DNA from: Kitasatospora gansuensis
GTDB lineage: Bacteria; Actinomycetota; Actinomycetes; Streptomycetales; Streptomycetaceae
NCBI RefSeq assembly: GCF_014203705.1
Contig: NZ_JACHJR010000001.1
Coordinates: 6,634,001 to 6,698,000, forward strand
Length of the DNA stretch: 64,000 nt
Direction: 5' to 3'
Both the position numbers and the translations under genes were made by a program. The notes under the pieces are model-generated. The model did not search any database. It was not told the DNA's origin and was given only the letters and a program-made list of their open reading frames with translations. Shown here piece after piece: positions 34,763 through 44,795 of this stretch (the first letter of the stretch is position 1; every line of letters starts with the position of its first letter).

Positions 34763-35919
34763 CGGCCGAGCCGTTCGGCGACGAAGGCGGCCAGCTGACC
34801 CGGCGTCATGGCGCCCACGTGGGCGCCGACGTCCGCCAGTTGCTGGGCCAGCTCCCGGTCGTAGACCGGGTCCGCCTGTTCGTCCAGGGCGGCCAGCGCG
34901 AGCACGGTGGTGCCCTGCTCGACCAGGGCGCGTACGGTCCGCACCAGGCGGTGCGGGTCGCCGCCCTCGTAGAAGTCGCTGATCAGTACGACGATGGCGC
35001 GGCGCGGTCGGTCGACGAGACCGGCGCCGTAGTCGACCGCCCGGGCGATGTCCGTCCCGCCGCCCAGTTGGACCCGCATCAGCAGCTCGACCGGGTCGGT
35101 GACGTCGGCGGTCAGGTCCACCACGCTGGTGTCGAAGGCGACCAGGTGGGTCCGCAGCCCCGGCAGGCCCCACAGGCAGGCGGCGGTGACCGCCGAGTGG
35201 ATGACCGAGTCGACCATCGACCCCGACTGGTCCACCAGCAGCACGAGTTGCCACTGCTCCAGGTGGCGGCTGGTCCGGGAGTGGAAGTGCGGCTGCTCGA
35301 TCAGCAGGCGTCGCTCGGCGGGCTGATAGTGCTTCAGGTTCGCCCGCACGGTGGCCCGGAAGTCGAAGTCCCGGGCGAGCGGCACCCGGCTGGGGCGGGC
35401 GGACCGGCTGCCGGTGAAGGACCGGCGGACCTCGGGTGAGAGCCGCGCCATCAGCTGCCGCACCACGGCCTCGACGATCCGCCGGGCCAGGCCGAGCACC
35501 TCGGGGTTCATCAGGTGCCGGGTGCGCAGCACCGCGCGCAGCAGGGTCGGGTTGGGCTCGACCCGCTCCAGCACGGTCGGGTCGGTGACGATCTCGTGGA
35601 TCTCGTAGCGTTCGACCGCGTCCCGCTCCAGGCGCTCGACGGTCTCCTTGGGGAAGAGCCGGTGGACGTCGTCCAGCCAGTCCACGGCGGTGACCGCTGA
35701 CGGCCCGTCACCGCCCTCGCGGGTGCCGGTGCCCCGGCGCACGCCGCGCCGCAGCTGCTCCTCGTCCCGGCCGTACAGCCACTCCAGCGCCGCGTCGCGG
35801 GCGCCGGCCTCGGCGCCGAGCGGGCCGGTGTGCCGCTCGGCCGGTGCGCCGAGGATCAGCCGCCAGCGCTCCAGGCCGGCGTCGGGCGCGGCGCCGGGGA
35901 CGGCGTCGGGCGGGGTCAT
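34759..35919 (-). CDS. VWA-domain protein of a MoxR system (YehP-like)
   Basis: A 386-residue cytosolic protein with a C-terminal von Willebrand A domain. The MIDAS metal site is complete: Asp230, Ser232 and Ser234 in DQSGS, a Thr in GGGTD near 289, and an Asp in LISDFYEGG. The N-terminal half is helical. VWA proteins of this kind partner with MoxR AAA ATPases in metal insertion or complex remodelling, and the MoxR gene lies two genes upstream. Both ends overlap neighbours as ATGA. Confidence 0.88.
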   Translation of the reverse strand: MTPPDAVPGAAPDAGLERWRLILGAPAERHTGPLGAEAGARDAALEWLYGRDEEQLRRGVRRGTGTREGGDGPSAVTAVDWLDDVHRLFPKETVERLERDAVERYEIHEIVTDPTVLERVEPNPTLLRAVLRTRHLMNPEVLGLARRIVEAVVRQLMARLSPEVRRSFTGSRSARPSRVPLARDFDFRATVRANLKHYQPAERRLLIEQPHFHSRTSRHLEQWQLVLLVDQSGSMVDSVIHSAVTAACLWGLPGLRTHLVAFDTSVVDLTADVTDPVELLMRVQLGGGTDIARAVDYGAGLVDRPRRAIVVLISDFYEGGDPHRLVRTVRALVEQGTTVLALAALDEQADPVYDRELAQQLADVGAHVGAMTPGQLAAFVAERLGR

Positions 35920-38189
35920 CGGGCGGCCCCCAGGCCGTGCCGGTCGATCCGGTGCCGCACGGCGTCCTCCAGGTGCTGGGCCCGTGCGATCAGCAGCGGG
36001 TCGGCGGTGGTACGGAGCAGGGAACGGGCGGAGCCGCGCAGCCCGCGCCGCTCGATCAGGCTGCGGGCGACCCGCTCGCGCTCGCGCGGCGGGAACCAGG
36101 CGAAGGCCTGGCGCAGCGAGGGCAGCGCGGTCAGGAACTCGCCGTCGGTCATGGCGGTGACCAGACCGTCCAGGACGGGGAGCAGCACGTCCGCATCGTC
36201 CCCCGACGTGGCCCCCGGTGCGGTCAACTCGCCCCGGGCCAGCACGAACAGGCCGCCCAGCCAGTCGCCCAACCGCTCCGGGGCACCCGCCGCGCGCACG
36301 GCGGCGGCCCGGTCGGCGGCCTCGCCCAGCGCGCAGCGCAGGCCGAAGGCGGCGCCGCGCAGGTCGTCCGGCGCCCGCTCGTCCTCGCTGATCCGGCGAC
36401 AGATCAGGCCCGCCGTCTCCCGGCTGACGGTGAGCAACTCCTCGGCGTGCAGCAGCGCGTCCCGCACCCCGGCCAGGGCGCGCAGCCGGTCGGGCTGCGG
36501 CCCGGCCGGGCCGTGCAGGCCCTCGGCCAGCCAGAGCACCCGGCCGACCGCGCCGTCGATCACCTCGGCGAGCAGCGGGCTGCGGGCGACCCCGTACACC
36601 CGGTCGTGCCGCCACAGGCCCAGAGCGGCGCCCAAGGTCTCGCCGAGCGGCCCGAGTTCGCGCTCCGAGCGGATCCCGGCGGCGAGTGCCGCGACCACCT
36701 GTTCGGCGAGGCCGGTGGCCCCGCACAGCACGGCGTCGAAGAGCAGGCCGGCGGGCCCGGGGCCGTCGGCGCCCAGCCGCAGGGCGAGGGCGGCGGTCGC
36801 GGCCTCCGGCAGGCTCGCGCCGTACCCGCCCGCCTCGATCAGCGCCGCCTCCCGGCCCGCGGCCGGTCCGGGCTCCCAGCGTTCGGTGAGGACCGGGTCG
36901 GCGCCGTGCGCGGGGCCCTCGGTCCTGACCAGGCCGGGTACGTCCAGTACCCGGAGCCGGTGCAGCACGCGGGAGCGCTCCAGGTCGGCGGGGTCGGTGA
37001 GGTGCAGGGTGAGCGGCCGGCCTTCGGCCAGGCCGAGCCCGGCCAGCCGGGCGGCGACGTCGTGGACCAGCGGCGGCAGCGGGGTGTCGGGGTGCAGGGT
37101 ACCGACCCGGTCGCCACTGCCGGCCCGCACCAGCTCCACCACCACGGGGTGGGTGCCCGGGGTGAGCGGGCCCCGGCGGGCCCACGGCAGCGGCTGGTCG
37201 AGGTCGTCGTTCACCAGGGTGCCCGCCAGGCCGTCCAGCACGTCCAGCCGGGACGGCGCGGCGTGCCCGCGCAAGGTGGCCAGCCCGGCAGTCAGCCCAC
37301 GGGCGGCGATCAGGTCGGCCGTGGAGACCGGGTGCCGGCGGGCCCGCAGGCGCTCGGCCACCGAGCGGAACAGGCCGTCGGCGGCGGCCCGTTGACCGTG
37401 CTCCCAGACCTGCTGGTAGTAGCCGGGCGAGGGCATCCCGGACTGGTAGCCGACGAACGCGTCCAACTGCCGGAAGGAGTACGGCACCAGGAAGCTGCCG
37501 CCGACCGAGCCCTCGGGCGGGGCAGGGACGGTCGGCCAGCCGGCGGGCCCGTCCGAGGCCGCCAGGGTCCGCAGCGCGGGACGGTGGAAGCCGCCGGTCA
37601 CCACCAGGACGGGCCGCCCGCCCGCCTCGGCCAGCGCGGCCCGGACCCAGGCGGCCATGTACTCCTCCCTGGCCCGGTCGCCGGGCGTGGCCTCGGTGTC
37701 GCCCCGGACCAGGTCGAAGTAGGTGTCCAGCCGCTCGGCGAGGTCGGCCGGCTGCGCCTCGAACAGCTCGTCCCAGAGGGCGTCCACCGAGTTGACGGCG
37801 AACCGCTCGCACAGCCGCCCGGTCGCCTCGGCGTACCGGGCCTCGGCGTCGGCGTACCGGTTGGCGCGCTCCTCGAAGGCCGGGTGCCAGGCGGGCAGGT
37901 CGATGAACCGCAGCTCGGCGCCGGCCGCCCGACCCGCCGTCAGCGCGACCCACTCGGGGGAGTACTCGCACAGCGGCGTCCAGGAGGTGGCGGCCCGCCG
38001 GTCGTCCCGGTGGTGGCTGAACACGGCGATCGGCAGCCGGTGGCCGAGCAGCAGCTCGTCCAGCCGGTCGTTCATGTCCGCCGGGCCCTCCACCAGGACG
38101 TACGCGGGGCGCAGCTCCTCGATCGTGTGCGCGACCAACCGCGCACAGGCGGGGGAGTGGTGACGCACCCCCAGGAAGACCGCTGTCAT
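35916..38189 (-). CDS. DUF5682 family protein (YehM-like)
   Basis: A 757-residue protein of the DUF5682 type. The N-terminus carries GVRHHSPACARL and VEGPADMN, reminiscent of ChaN/EreA-like hydrolases, with a His-rich stretch SHHRDDR and the later ATPGDRAREEYMAAWV and VTGGFHRPAL. Catalysis is unproven. It is the third gene of the operon, overlapping both the MoxR and VWA genes by four bases, which implies fixed stoichiometry. By order and length it matches E. coli YehM as I remember it. Confidence 0.8.
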   Translation of the reverse strand: MTAVFLGVRHHSPACARLVAHTIEELRPAYVLVEGPADMNDRLDELLLGHRLPIAVFSHHRDDRRAATSWTPLCEYSPEWVALTAGRAAGAELRFIDLPAWHPAFEERANRYADAEARYAEATGRLCERFAVNSVDALWDELFEAQPADLAERLDTYFDLVRGDTEATPGDRAREEYMAAWVRAALAEAGGRPVLVVTGGFHRPALRTLAASDGPAGWPTVPAPPEGSVGGSFLVPYSFRQLDAFVGYQSGMPSPGYYQQVWEHGQRAAADGLFRSVAERLRARRHPVSTADLIAARGLTAGLATLRGHAAPSRLDVLDGLAGTLVNDDLDQPLPWARRGPLTPGTHPVVVELVRAGSGDRVGTLHPDTPLPPLVHDVAARLAGLGLAEGRPLTLHLTDPADLERSRVLHRLRVLDVPGLVRTEGPAHGADPVLTERWEPGPAAGREAALIEAGGYGASLPEAATAALALRLGADGPGPAGLLFDAVLCGATGLAEQVVAALAAGIRSERELGPLGETLGAALGLWRHDRVYGVARSPLLAEVIDGAVGRVLWLAEGLHGPAGPQPDRLRALAGVRDALLHAEELLTVSRETAGLICRRISEDERAPDDLRGAAFGLRCALGEAADRAAAVRAAGAPERLGDWLGGLFVLARGELTAPGATSGDDADVLLPVLDGLVTAMTDGEFLTALPSLRQAFAWFPPRERERVARSLIERRGLRGSARSLLRTTADPLLIARAQHLEDAVRHRIDRHGLGAAR

Positions 38190-39286
38190 CGGCCGGCCAG
38201 CAGATGGCGGGCGTCGTGCAGCGCCTGCCAGTGCGGGCCGCGACGGCGGGACACCCGCTGCTCCAGGTAGCGGCGGAGCCGGGCCAGGTCCTCGGGGCTG
38301 TCCTTGGCGGCGGTGCCCGCCAGGCAGGAGACCAGGTTGCGGGCGTCGCCCGGCTCGCCGCGCAGGAACCAGGCGCGGACGCCCATCGCGTGCGCGACCG
38401 AGACGGCCTCCGCCGTGCTCATCACGGCGGACAGCCGGTCCATCGAGGCGCCGTCCCGGGTGGTACCGGAGCGCAGCTCGCGGAAGGTGGTGACCAGCAC
38501 CTCCAGGACATCGCGGTCCGGCGGCAGTTCGACGCCCGAGCGGCGCAGCAGGGCTGCCGACTCGGCCTCCACCAGGGCGAGTTCGGTGTCCAGGTCGGCG
38601 ATCGGGAAGACCGTCTCGAAGTTGAAGCGGCGCTTGAGGGCCGCGCTCATCTCGTTCACCCCCCGGTCCCTGGTGTTCGCGGTGGCGATCACGTTGAAGC
38701 CCTGGCGGGCGAAGACCATGCCGTCGGCGCCGTCCAACTCCGGGACCGCCAGCACTCGTTCGGAGAGCAGCGAGAGCAGCGAGTCCTGCACCTCTAGCGG
38801 GCAGCGGGTGATCTCCTCGAACCGGACGATCCGGCCCTCGGCCATGCCGCGCAGCATCGGCGCGGGCACCAGCGAGCGGGTGGACGGCCCCTCGGAGACC
38901 AGCAGCGCGTAGTTCCAGGAGTACTTGATCTGGTCCTCGGTGGTCGCCGCCCCGCCTTGGACGGTCAGGGTGGAGGAGCCGCTGACCGCCGCCGCGATCA
39001 GCTCGGAGAGCAGGGACTTGGCGGTGCCAGGCTCGCCGACCAGCATCAGCCCCCGGTCGGTGGCGAGGGTGACCAGCGCGCGGTCGACCAGGCCGGTGTC
39101 CCCGACGAACTTGCGGCTGATCCCTGACGGTTCGTCACCGATGACGAACCGTCGGGCGGCCCGCAGGCTGAGCTGCCAGCCCGGCGGCCGGGGGTCGCGG
39201 TCGTCCGCCCGGAGGGTGGCGAGCTCCTCGGCGTACCGGACCTCGGCGGGCGGGCGCTGGATCCGGTCCGGCGGGGGAGTGGTCAT
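38186..39286 (-). CDS. MoxR-type AAA+ ATPase (YehL-like)
   Basis: A 366-residue AAA+ ATPase. Walker A GEPGTAKS is at 84-91, the Walker B region IVRFEEI at 153-159 has Glu in place of the usual Asp, as I recall for this branch, and a sensor motif lies in ATANTRDRG. MoxR ATPases act as chaperones with VWA partners. I placed the start at 39286, where GAAGGA precedes the ATG. An ATG at 39322 also lies in frame, 7 bases after the upstream stop, but has no clear ribosome binding site. The stop overlaps the DUF5682 start as ATGA. Confidence 0.9.
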   Translation of the reverse strand: MTTPPPDRIQRPPAEVRYAEELATLRADDRDPRPPGWQLSLRAARRFVIGDEPSGISRKFVGDTGLVDRALVTLATDRGLMLVGEPGTAKSLLSELIAAAVSGSSTLTVQGGAATTEDQIKYSWNYALLVSEGPSTRSLVPAPMLRGMAEGRIVRFEEITRCPLEVQDSLLSLLSERVLAVPELDGADGMVFARQGFNVIATANTRDRGVNEMSAALKRRFNFETVFPIADLDTELALVEAESAALLRRSGVELPPDRDVLEVLVTTFRELRSGTTRDGASMDRLSAVMSTAEAVSVAHAMGVRAWFLRGEPGDARNLVSCLAGTAAKDSPEDLARLRRYLEQRVSRRRGPHWQALHDARHLLAGR

Positions 39287-39329
39287 GGCGGCGTGGTCCT
39301 TCTGCTGGTCAACCCGGTTCATGGGACGG

Positions 39330-42300
39330 TCAGTTGCCGGTGGGCTCGGTGAGCTCGGTGAGATCGCCGAGCAGCTCGGAGGCGATCACCGGGTCGAGGT
39401 CGCCGAAGCGCAGCGGGTACGTGCGGCTCGGCCGGTGGTCGCCGGGGGTGGTGTCGAGCCAGACCGTCTCGATCCGCTGCTCCGGGAAGATGTCGATGGC
39501 CCCGACCGCGATGCCCTCGTCCGGTGCGAGCACCAGGTACCGGCCGGGCCCGAGCCGGCGGGAGATCCACCGCTCCACCCCGGCGTCCTGCGGGTCGCCG
39601 CGGTCCCAGCCGCGCCGCTGCAGACCGAGCAGCTTCACGGTCGGCACCTTGACGCCCTCGAACCGGTGCAGCCGGGCGCCGTCGGCCTCCTGTTCGGTCA
39701 AGGTGTGTACCTGGCGCCCGAGTTGCGGGAACGGCTGGAGGATCTCGTAGTCCGCGAACAGCTCCGCCCAGGCCGCCAGCTCCGCGCCCAGGTGCAGCGG
39801 GTGGGCGAGCCGCACCAGCGCGTCCGCGGGCAGGGTCAGGGTCTCGTCCTCGACACCGGCGTAGCTGCGGTCCTCGGCCACCCGGAAGGCGACGGCCCGG
39901 CCATCGGTCTCCGCGAGCCAGACCAGCCGGCGCACCAGGTGCCACAACAGTGGGTGGCCGACGAAGAGTTGGCCGAACTCGGTGGCCGTCCAGGAGCGCT
40001 GCCCGACCATCGCCACCTCCAGCCGGTGCACCTGGTCGGCCGCCACCGTGCGGACGTCCTTCTTCAGCGCGGCGAACCGCTTGCGCTCGGCGGGCGCCAG
40101 CTCGGCGTCGTCCTTGGCCCCGGGGGCGGGCAGGTCCTTGCGGCGCTTGCCGTCCTCGTCCAGCACGTACGGCTTCAGCTGCTCGTCGAAGCCGACGGTG
40201 AACCGGCGCGGCCCGTACTCGATCACGGTGCTGCCGTGGGCGTCCAGACCGAAGTCCGGAACCAGCCGGTCGGCCAACTGCTCGGCGGACAGGCCGAGTC
40301 CGGCCGCCACCTCGGTGATCTTCTCCTGGGCGCGGGTCTTCAGCGCCTTGAACTTCACCCGCTGGGCGATCCCGTGCAGGTGCATCAGCGCGACGTCGCT
40401 GCCGATGTCCGCCAGCACGTCCAGGCCGTCCACCGCGCGCTGGTGGGCGCCCTCGCCCGGCCAGTTGCGCAGCACCGGCGTCAGCCGGCGCACCGTCTCG
40501 TCGTCGCCGAGCCAGCCGAGCGCGCGCAGCACCCAGGAGTCCTTGGCCGGCATCCCGGCCAGCCGCCACTGCTCGAACAGCGCCCAGCCGAACCCGGCCA
40601 GCGACTCGCCGGCGCAGAGCGCGCGCACCTCGTCGACCCCCGGGTACATGGCACCCGGCCGGGAGATCGCCAGCATGGTGACCAGGTGCCGGGCCGCCGC
40701 CACCGGCACCGCCCCGCCGGAGCGCAGCACGATCTGCGGCAGCAGCGGCGCGTCGGCCCAGTCACCGACCACCGGCAGCCGGGCCGGCAGCGCGGCCTCC
40801 AGCGGATCGGCCGTCAGCAGGACCTCGACTGCCCGCGCCGCCTCGGCGCCGAACCCGGTCGCCGCGCTCCGCACCGCGTCCGGCCCGTGCACCGTGACGA
40901 TCAGCCGCAGCGCACCCTCCGCGCTGCGGCGGGCCGGGCCCGCCGGGCCCAGCGCGTCCGGGATCAGCAGCGCGGCTGCCGCCGCCCCGTGCCGGGTGAA
41001 CCACGAACGGGCCGGGCCGGCTGCCGACTTGAGCCGGTCCAGCCAGTCCGCCATCAGCCGGGCGACTTGCCCGTCGAGGTACGGGAACAGCAGCGGAGCC
41101 AAGGTGCCGGGCTGGGTGGTGACCAGCCGCCGCAGCATCGGCAGCGCGGCCAGGCCGTGCCGGGCCACCAGCGGTTTGAGTGCGTTCAGGCCGTCCCAGA
41201 GGTACTCCGGGCCCGCCCAGTCGGTGAGCAGCGGCTGCACCAGCTCCACCGGGCCCCGGAGGAACAGGCCGACCTCCTGGTAGCCGTTGAGCCGGTCCTT
41301 GCGGTGCTGGGCGACCAGCGTGGGCCAGCTGGTCCGCTCGTCCGGCTGCCAGTCGGAGAAGCCGGAGGTGGTGTTCGCCCACTCGTCCTGCTCCCCGGCC
41401 CGCCAGCGCAGCTCGGCCACGCTGTCGCGGATCAGCCCGGCGACCACGGGCGGCTTGCCGCCCGTCCGCCTGCGCGTCCACGGCGGGCTGGTCAGCAGCG
41501 TGGGCAGCGCCTCGGCGGCCGCGTCCGGTATCCGCTCCGCCTGCGCCGCCAGGGGCGCCACCAACTCGGCCACCGCCGGGTCGAGTTCGGGCAGCACCCG
41601 GAGCACCAGCTCCTGATGGGCGGTGACATGGTTGGGCAGCAGCTGCCGCGCCGCCGCTGCGGCGGGCGTGCCGCCGGTGGACGCCTCCGCCAGCATCCGC
41701 AGCGCCCGGACCGGGAACCGGCGGGCGGCGGCCAGGACGGCGACGCGTACGTTCCGGTCCTCCACCCGCGCCAGCAGGGCGCCGAAGGCCTCGTCGGAGG
41801 GCAGCTCGGCCAGCGCGGTCGCCAGCGCCTTGAGGGTGTCGGAGGAGAGGTACGAGGGCCCGTCCAGCTCGTTGATCAGCAGCCGGGCCGTGGCCGGGCC
41901 CAGACCGTCGGCGATGGTGGCGATGGTGGCCACCGACCAGCCCTGCCAGCCCAGGTCGGCCCGGCCGCCGAGCAGTTCGACCTGCTCGGCCGAATCGAGC
42001 GAGGCGAACAGCATCGAGCGGAGCGGGTAGCTGTGCCTGATCACGGCACCGGGCTTCTCGCAGCACTCCGCCACCCAGCCGGCCTCGCTCGGCACCAGGT
42101 AGGAGACCAGGATCCGGCGCCGCGCGTTGTCGCGGACCTCGGCCAGCGCGGCGACCGTGGCCAGGTAGGTGGCCTCGTCGGCGACCGTGAGCAAGGCACG
42201 GACCCGGTCGGCCGCGGACCTGCGCTCCTCGATGCCCATCGGCGCGCTGTCCGGCGGGGTCAACCGGACCACCGGCTTGCTGCTCCGGTACCGCTGGTTC

Positions 42301-42956
42301 GGGCCGTGGCCGTCCATCCCGAGGAGCTCGACGGTGGCCAGCGCGGCGAAGGTCAGCCCGTGCGTGAGCACCCAGGCGTCGGCGGTCACCCGGTGGTTGG
42401 TGTCCGCGTTGTCGGTGAGCGCCGCGAGGACCGCCGCGCCGAGCGGGTCGGCCTCGCCGGCCTGGTACCGCCGGGCGGCGGCGACCAGGACCTGCTGGCT
42501 CCGGTCGTTCGTCAGCGACCGCTCGATCCAGTCGGCGTCGTCCGCCAGGCGCTGCCGCAGCTTCTGTGCCGCGTCCTTGGCGGGCGGGGTGACCGAGCGG
42601 GGGGTGCCACCACGGCGGGGGTGCAGGGCGCGGAGCCAGTTCGCCGGCAGGACGACGGTGTCCTCGTCCGGGCGCTCGGCGGGCTGATCCGCCTGTGCTG
42701 CCGGCTCCACCGGGGCTGCCGGCGGGGCCTGCTGGGGGAGGGCCTCGGCCGCACCGGTCTCCCGGTACCCCTTGCGCTCCTTCTCCGCCACCACCTTGGC
42801 CAGGTGCGCGAGCGCGGCCTCCGCCGAGGGGAACTCCTTCACCTGCTCCCGCCCGGCGGTCCCGTTCCGCCCGAAGCGGACCGTCACGGCGCAGCCCTCG
42901 GCCGCCGCCTCCCAGAACTTCGCCGAGCCCTCCCCGACGTACTCCCAGCGCCGCAC
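39330..42956 (-). CDS. WGR-DUF4132 protein (YehI/MolR-like)
   Basis: A protein of about 1208 residues, first gene of the operon. The N-terminus is a WGR domain (RRWEYVGEGSAKFWEA, VRFGRNGTAGREQV), a fold also found in PARPs. A Pro/Ala linker follows, then a long HEAT-like helical region (about 170-900) and a C-terminal DUF4132 domain (about 950-1208). A GTG at 42954-42956 is 6 bases after GAGGAG. The neighbouring ATG at 42960-42962 abuts that site and is less likely. In E. coli the equivalent is YehI, once linked to molybdate (MolR). Function is unknown. Confidence 0.85.
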   Translation of the reverse strand: MRRWEYVGEGSAKFWEAAAEGCAVTVRFGRNGTAGREQVKEFPSAEAALAHLAKVVAEKERKGYRETGAAEALPQQAPPAAPVEPAAQADQPAERPDEDTVVLPANWLRALHPRRGGTPRSVTPPAKDAAQKLRQRLADDADWIERSLTNDRSQQVLVAAARRYQAGEADPLGAAVLAALTDNADTNHRVTADAWVLTHGLTFAALATVELLGMDGHGPNQRYRSSKPVVRLTPPDSAPMGIEERRSAADRVRALLTVADEATYLATVAALAEVRDNARRRILVSYLVPSEAGWVAECCEKPGAVIRHSYPLRSMLFASLDSAEQVELLGGRADLGWQGWSVATIATIADGLGPATARLLINELDGPSYLSSDTLKALATALAELPSDEAFGALLARVEDRNVRVAVLAAARRFPVRALRMLAEASTGGTPAAAAARQLLPNHVTAHQELVLRVLPELDPAVAELVAPLAAQAERIPDAAAEALPTLLTSPPWTRRRTGGKPPVVAGLIRDSVAELRWRAGEQDEWANTTSGFSDWQPDERTSWPTLVAQHRKDRLNGYQEVGLFLRGPVELVQPLLTDWAGPEYLWDGLNALKPLVARHGLAALPMLRRLVTTQPGTLAPLLFPYLDGQVARLMADWLDRLKSAAGPARSWFTRHGAAAAALLIPDALGPAGPARRSAEGALRLIVTVHGPDAVRSAATGFGAEAARAVEVLLTADPLEAALPARLPVVGDWADAPLLPQIVLRSGGAVPVAAARHLVTMLAISRPGAMYPGVDEVRALCAGESLAGFGWALFEQWRLAGMPAKDSWVLRALGWLGDDETVRRLTPVLRNWPGEGAHQRAVDGLDVLADIGSDVALMHLHGIAQRVKFKALKTRAQEKITEVAAGLGLSAEQLADRLVPDFGLDAHGSTVIEYGPRRFTVGFDEQLKPYVLDEDGKRRKDLPAPGAKDDAELAPAERKRFAALKKDVRTVAADQVHRLEVAMVGQRSWTATEFGQLFVGHPLLWHLVRRLVWLAETDGRAVAFRVAEDRSYAGVEDETLTLPADALVRLAHPLHLGAELAAWAELFADYEILQPFPQLGRQVHTLTEQEADGARLHRFEGVKVPTVKLLGLQRRGWDRGDPQDAGVERWISRRLGPGRYLVLAPDEGIAVGAIDIFPEQRIETVWLDTTPGDHRPSRTYPLRFGDLDPVIASELLGDLTELTEPTGN

Positions 42957-43221
42957 GGTCATCTCCTCGCCCCACACATCTGATCGGATGACCGAACCGT
43001 AGCCGCACCCCCCGACAGCCCTGAGTTCGCGCTGCATGTTCTGGATCATCGGACGTCGAAGTGCCCGGCCCGGCAGAGCAGAGAAGGGACTTTCGGCCGG
43101 TAATCCGGACCGATCGTCTCTGTACAGGGGACCCGCCCGACAGCGATGATTGATCATTGAATTTGACGGGCCGCTTCTACTCGGTACGTCCTCTCCCACG
43201 CGCCCAAGGAACCGGCTACGT

Positions 43222-44766
43222 ATGTCTTCTTCCGTCTCGCTGCCTGCCAGCTGGCAGTACGACGTCCCGACCAGCGGCAGTACTCACCTGCCGCCTGACG
43301 CCGGGTACGCGAGTGCGCTGACCAATCAGGGGTACAGCTTCGAAGCGGCAGTGGCCGACTTGGTCGACAACTCCATCGATGCCGGGGCTGACTCCATCGT
43401 CGTGCACTTCCTGCGCAACGCGGACCGGATCGTCTCGCTGCTGGTGCTCGACAACGGCGCTGGTATGGACGGGGCAGCGCTGGACAGGGCCATGACGGTT
43501 GGTCACCGCCGGAGTTACGGTGGCACGGCGCTGGGCATGTACGGCACTGGCCTCAAGGCTGCCTCGCTGTCACACGCCGGCTCGCTCACGGTGATCAGCC
43601 GGACGAAGCGCAGTGGCGCGGCGGGCCGCAAGCTCACCGCGGAGGGGATCGCGGACGACTTCCGCTGCGACACCGTGGAGCCCAGCTTCGCCCAGCGGCA
43701 GATCGACGTCTACGACGGCCTGATCGAATGGCACGGCACGATCGTCCGGTGGGACCAGGTGCGGGCCTTCGAGACGGTGGCGAAGGGGGAGAGCGAGCAG
43801 TATCTGTCGAAGGCGATTTCGCGGCTGGAGACTCATCTGGGTCTCTACCTGCACCGCTTCCTCAGCCGCGGTCTGAACCTGGATATCGCCGTCTGGGACG
43901 TCGGAACGGGCGAGGAGGTGGATCACATCGGTGTGGATGCGCTGGACCCGTTCGGCTACAAGGTGCCTGGCCGGGCTGGTTATCCGAAGCGGTTTACGGC
44001 CAAGGTCGAGGGTGTTGGACCAGTGCTGCTGGAGGCTCACATCTGGCCGGCCAAATCGCAGCAGGCCGGCTTCCGCCAGATCGGCCCCGTGCACGAACGT
44101 CAGGGGCTCTACTTCTACCGTAACGACCGCCTGGTGCAAGCCGGCGGCTGGAGCGACCTGCGCAGCTCTGAGGGCCACTTGGCGCTGGCTCGGATCGCGG
44201 TGGACCTGCCGGACGGGAAGAACGATGTGTTCAGCCTGACGGTGAAGAAGGATGGGGTCGGTGTCACTCCAGCCTTCACACACGGGGTGGAGAAGGCGAC
44301 CGACAGCACCGGTGCCACCTTCCGGTCCTACTTGTCGGATGCAGAGGCGGCCTACCGTGACGGCGCCTCGCGCTCGGTGGTCGAGCGGCCTGCGGTGATC
44401 GAGCCCGGCAAGGGGTTCGACCCGAAGGTCAAGCGGGTTGTCCAGGAGGAGCTGCCGCTCAAAGCAGGCGAGGAGCCCCTGCGGATCGACTGGGTCAGCC
44501 TGCCGGAGGACCGGTTCTTCAAGCTTGACCGGGACCGGCATGCGATCCTGATCAATAAGGAATTCAGGGACGATTTCAACGAGGGACGGCGTGGTGGGGC
44601 GAACGACGCGCCCGTTACCAAGACGCTGCTCTACCTGCTGCTTCAAGACTGCTTCGGGCTGGGCCGCTGGGAACGGAAGCGCGCTGACCGTATCGACTAC
44701 TGGAACAGCATTCTGCTGGCGGCCGTGCACGCTCAGCGTGACCGGCGCAACCGCGCCGATTCCTGA
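43222..44766 (+). CDS. MORC/MutL-like GHKL ATPase of a restriction system
   Basis: A 514-residue GHKL-fold ATPase. The nucleotide pocket is complete: N-box DLVDNSIDAGAD (47-58), DNGAGMD (77-83) and YGTGLKAASLS (107-117). A MutL-like transducer region follows, then a C-terminal part without endonuclease motifs. Prokaryotic MORC-like ATPases of this type occur in restriction loci with Z1-domain proteins, endonucleases and methylases. Here it opens such an operon and probably senses or clamps DNA. The ATG at 43222 has AAGGA about 11 bases upstream; an earlier in-frame start at 43150 lacks one. Confidence 0.87.
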   Translation: MSSSVSLPASWQYDVPTSGSTHLPPDAGYASALTNQGYSFEAAVADLVDNSIDAGADSIVVHFLRNADRIVSLLVLDNGAGMDGAALDRAMTVGHRRSYGGTALGMYGTGLKAASLSHAGSLTVISRTKRSGAAGRKLTAEGIADDFRCDTVEPSFAQRQIDVYDGLIEWHGTIVRWDQVRAFETVAKGESEQYLSKAISRLETHLGLYLHRFLSRGLNLDIAVWDVGTGEEVDHIGVDALDPFGYKVPGRAGYPKRFTAKVEGVGPVLLEAHIWPAKSQQAGFRQIGPVHERQGLYFYRNDRLVQAGGWSDLRSSEGHLALARIAVDLPDGKNDVFSLTVKKDGVGVTPAFTHGVEKATDSTGATFRSYLSDAEAAYRDGASRSVVERPAVIEPGKGFDPKVKRVVQEELPLKAGEEPLRIDWVSLPEDRFFKLDRDRHAILINKEFRDDFNEGRRGGANDAPVTKTLLYLLLQDCFGLGRWERKRADRIDYWNSILLAAVHAQRDRRNRADS

Positions 44767-44795
44767 CCGCCCGTTCGCGATTCGAGGCTTCCGAA

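Noticed and set aside
38925..42983. Plus-strand open frame of 1352 codons opposite the WGR-DUF4132 gene
   Set aside because: Antisense shadow; Arg/Gln/His/Pro-rich with no motif, while the minus strand has WGR and DUF4132 features and coupled neighbours.
43150..43221. In-frame upstream start for the GHKL ATPase gene at 43150
   Set aside because: No ribosome binding site; the added residues do not look like protein, and the segment is AT-rich promoter-like DNA.
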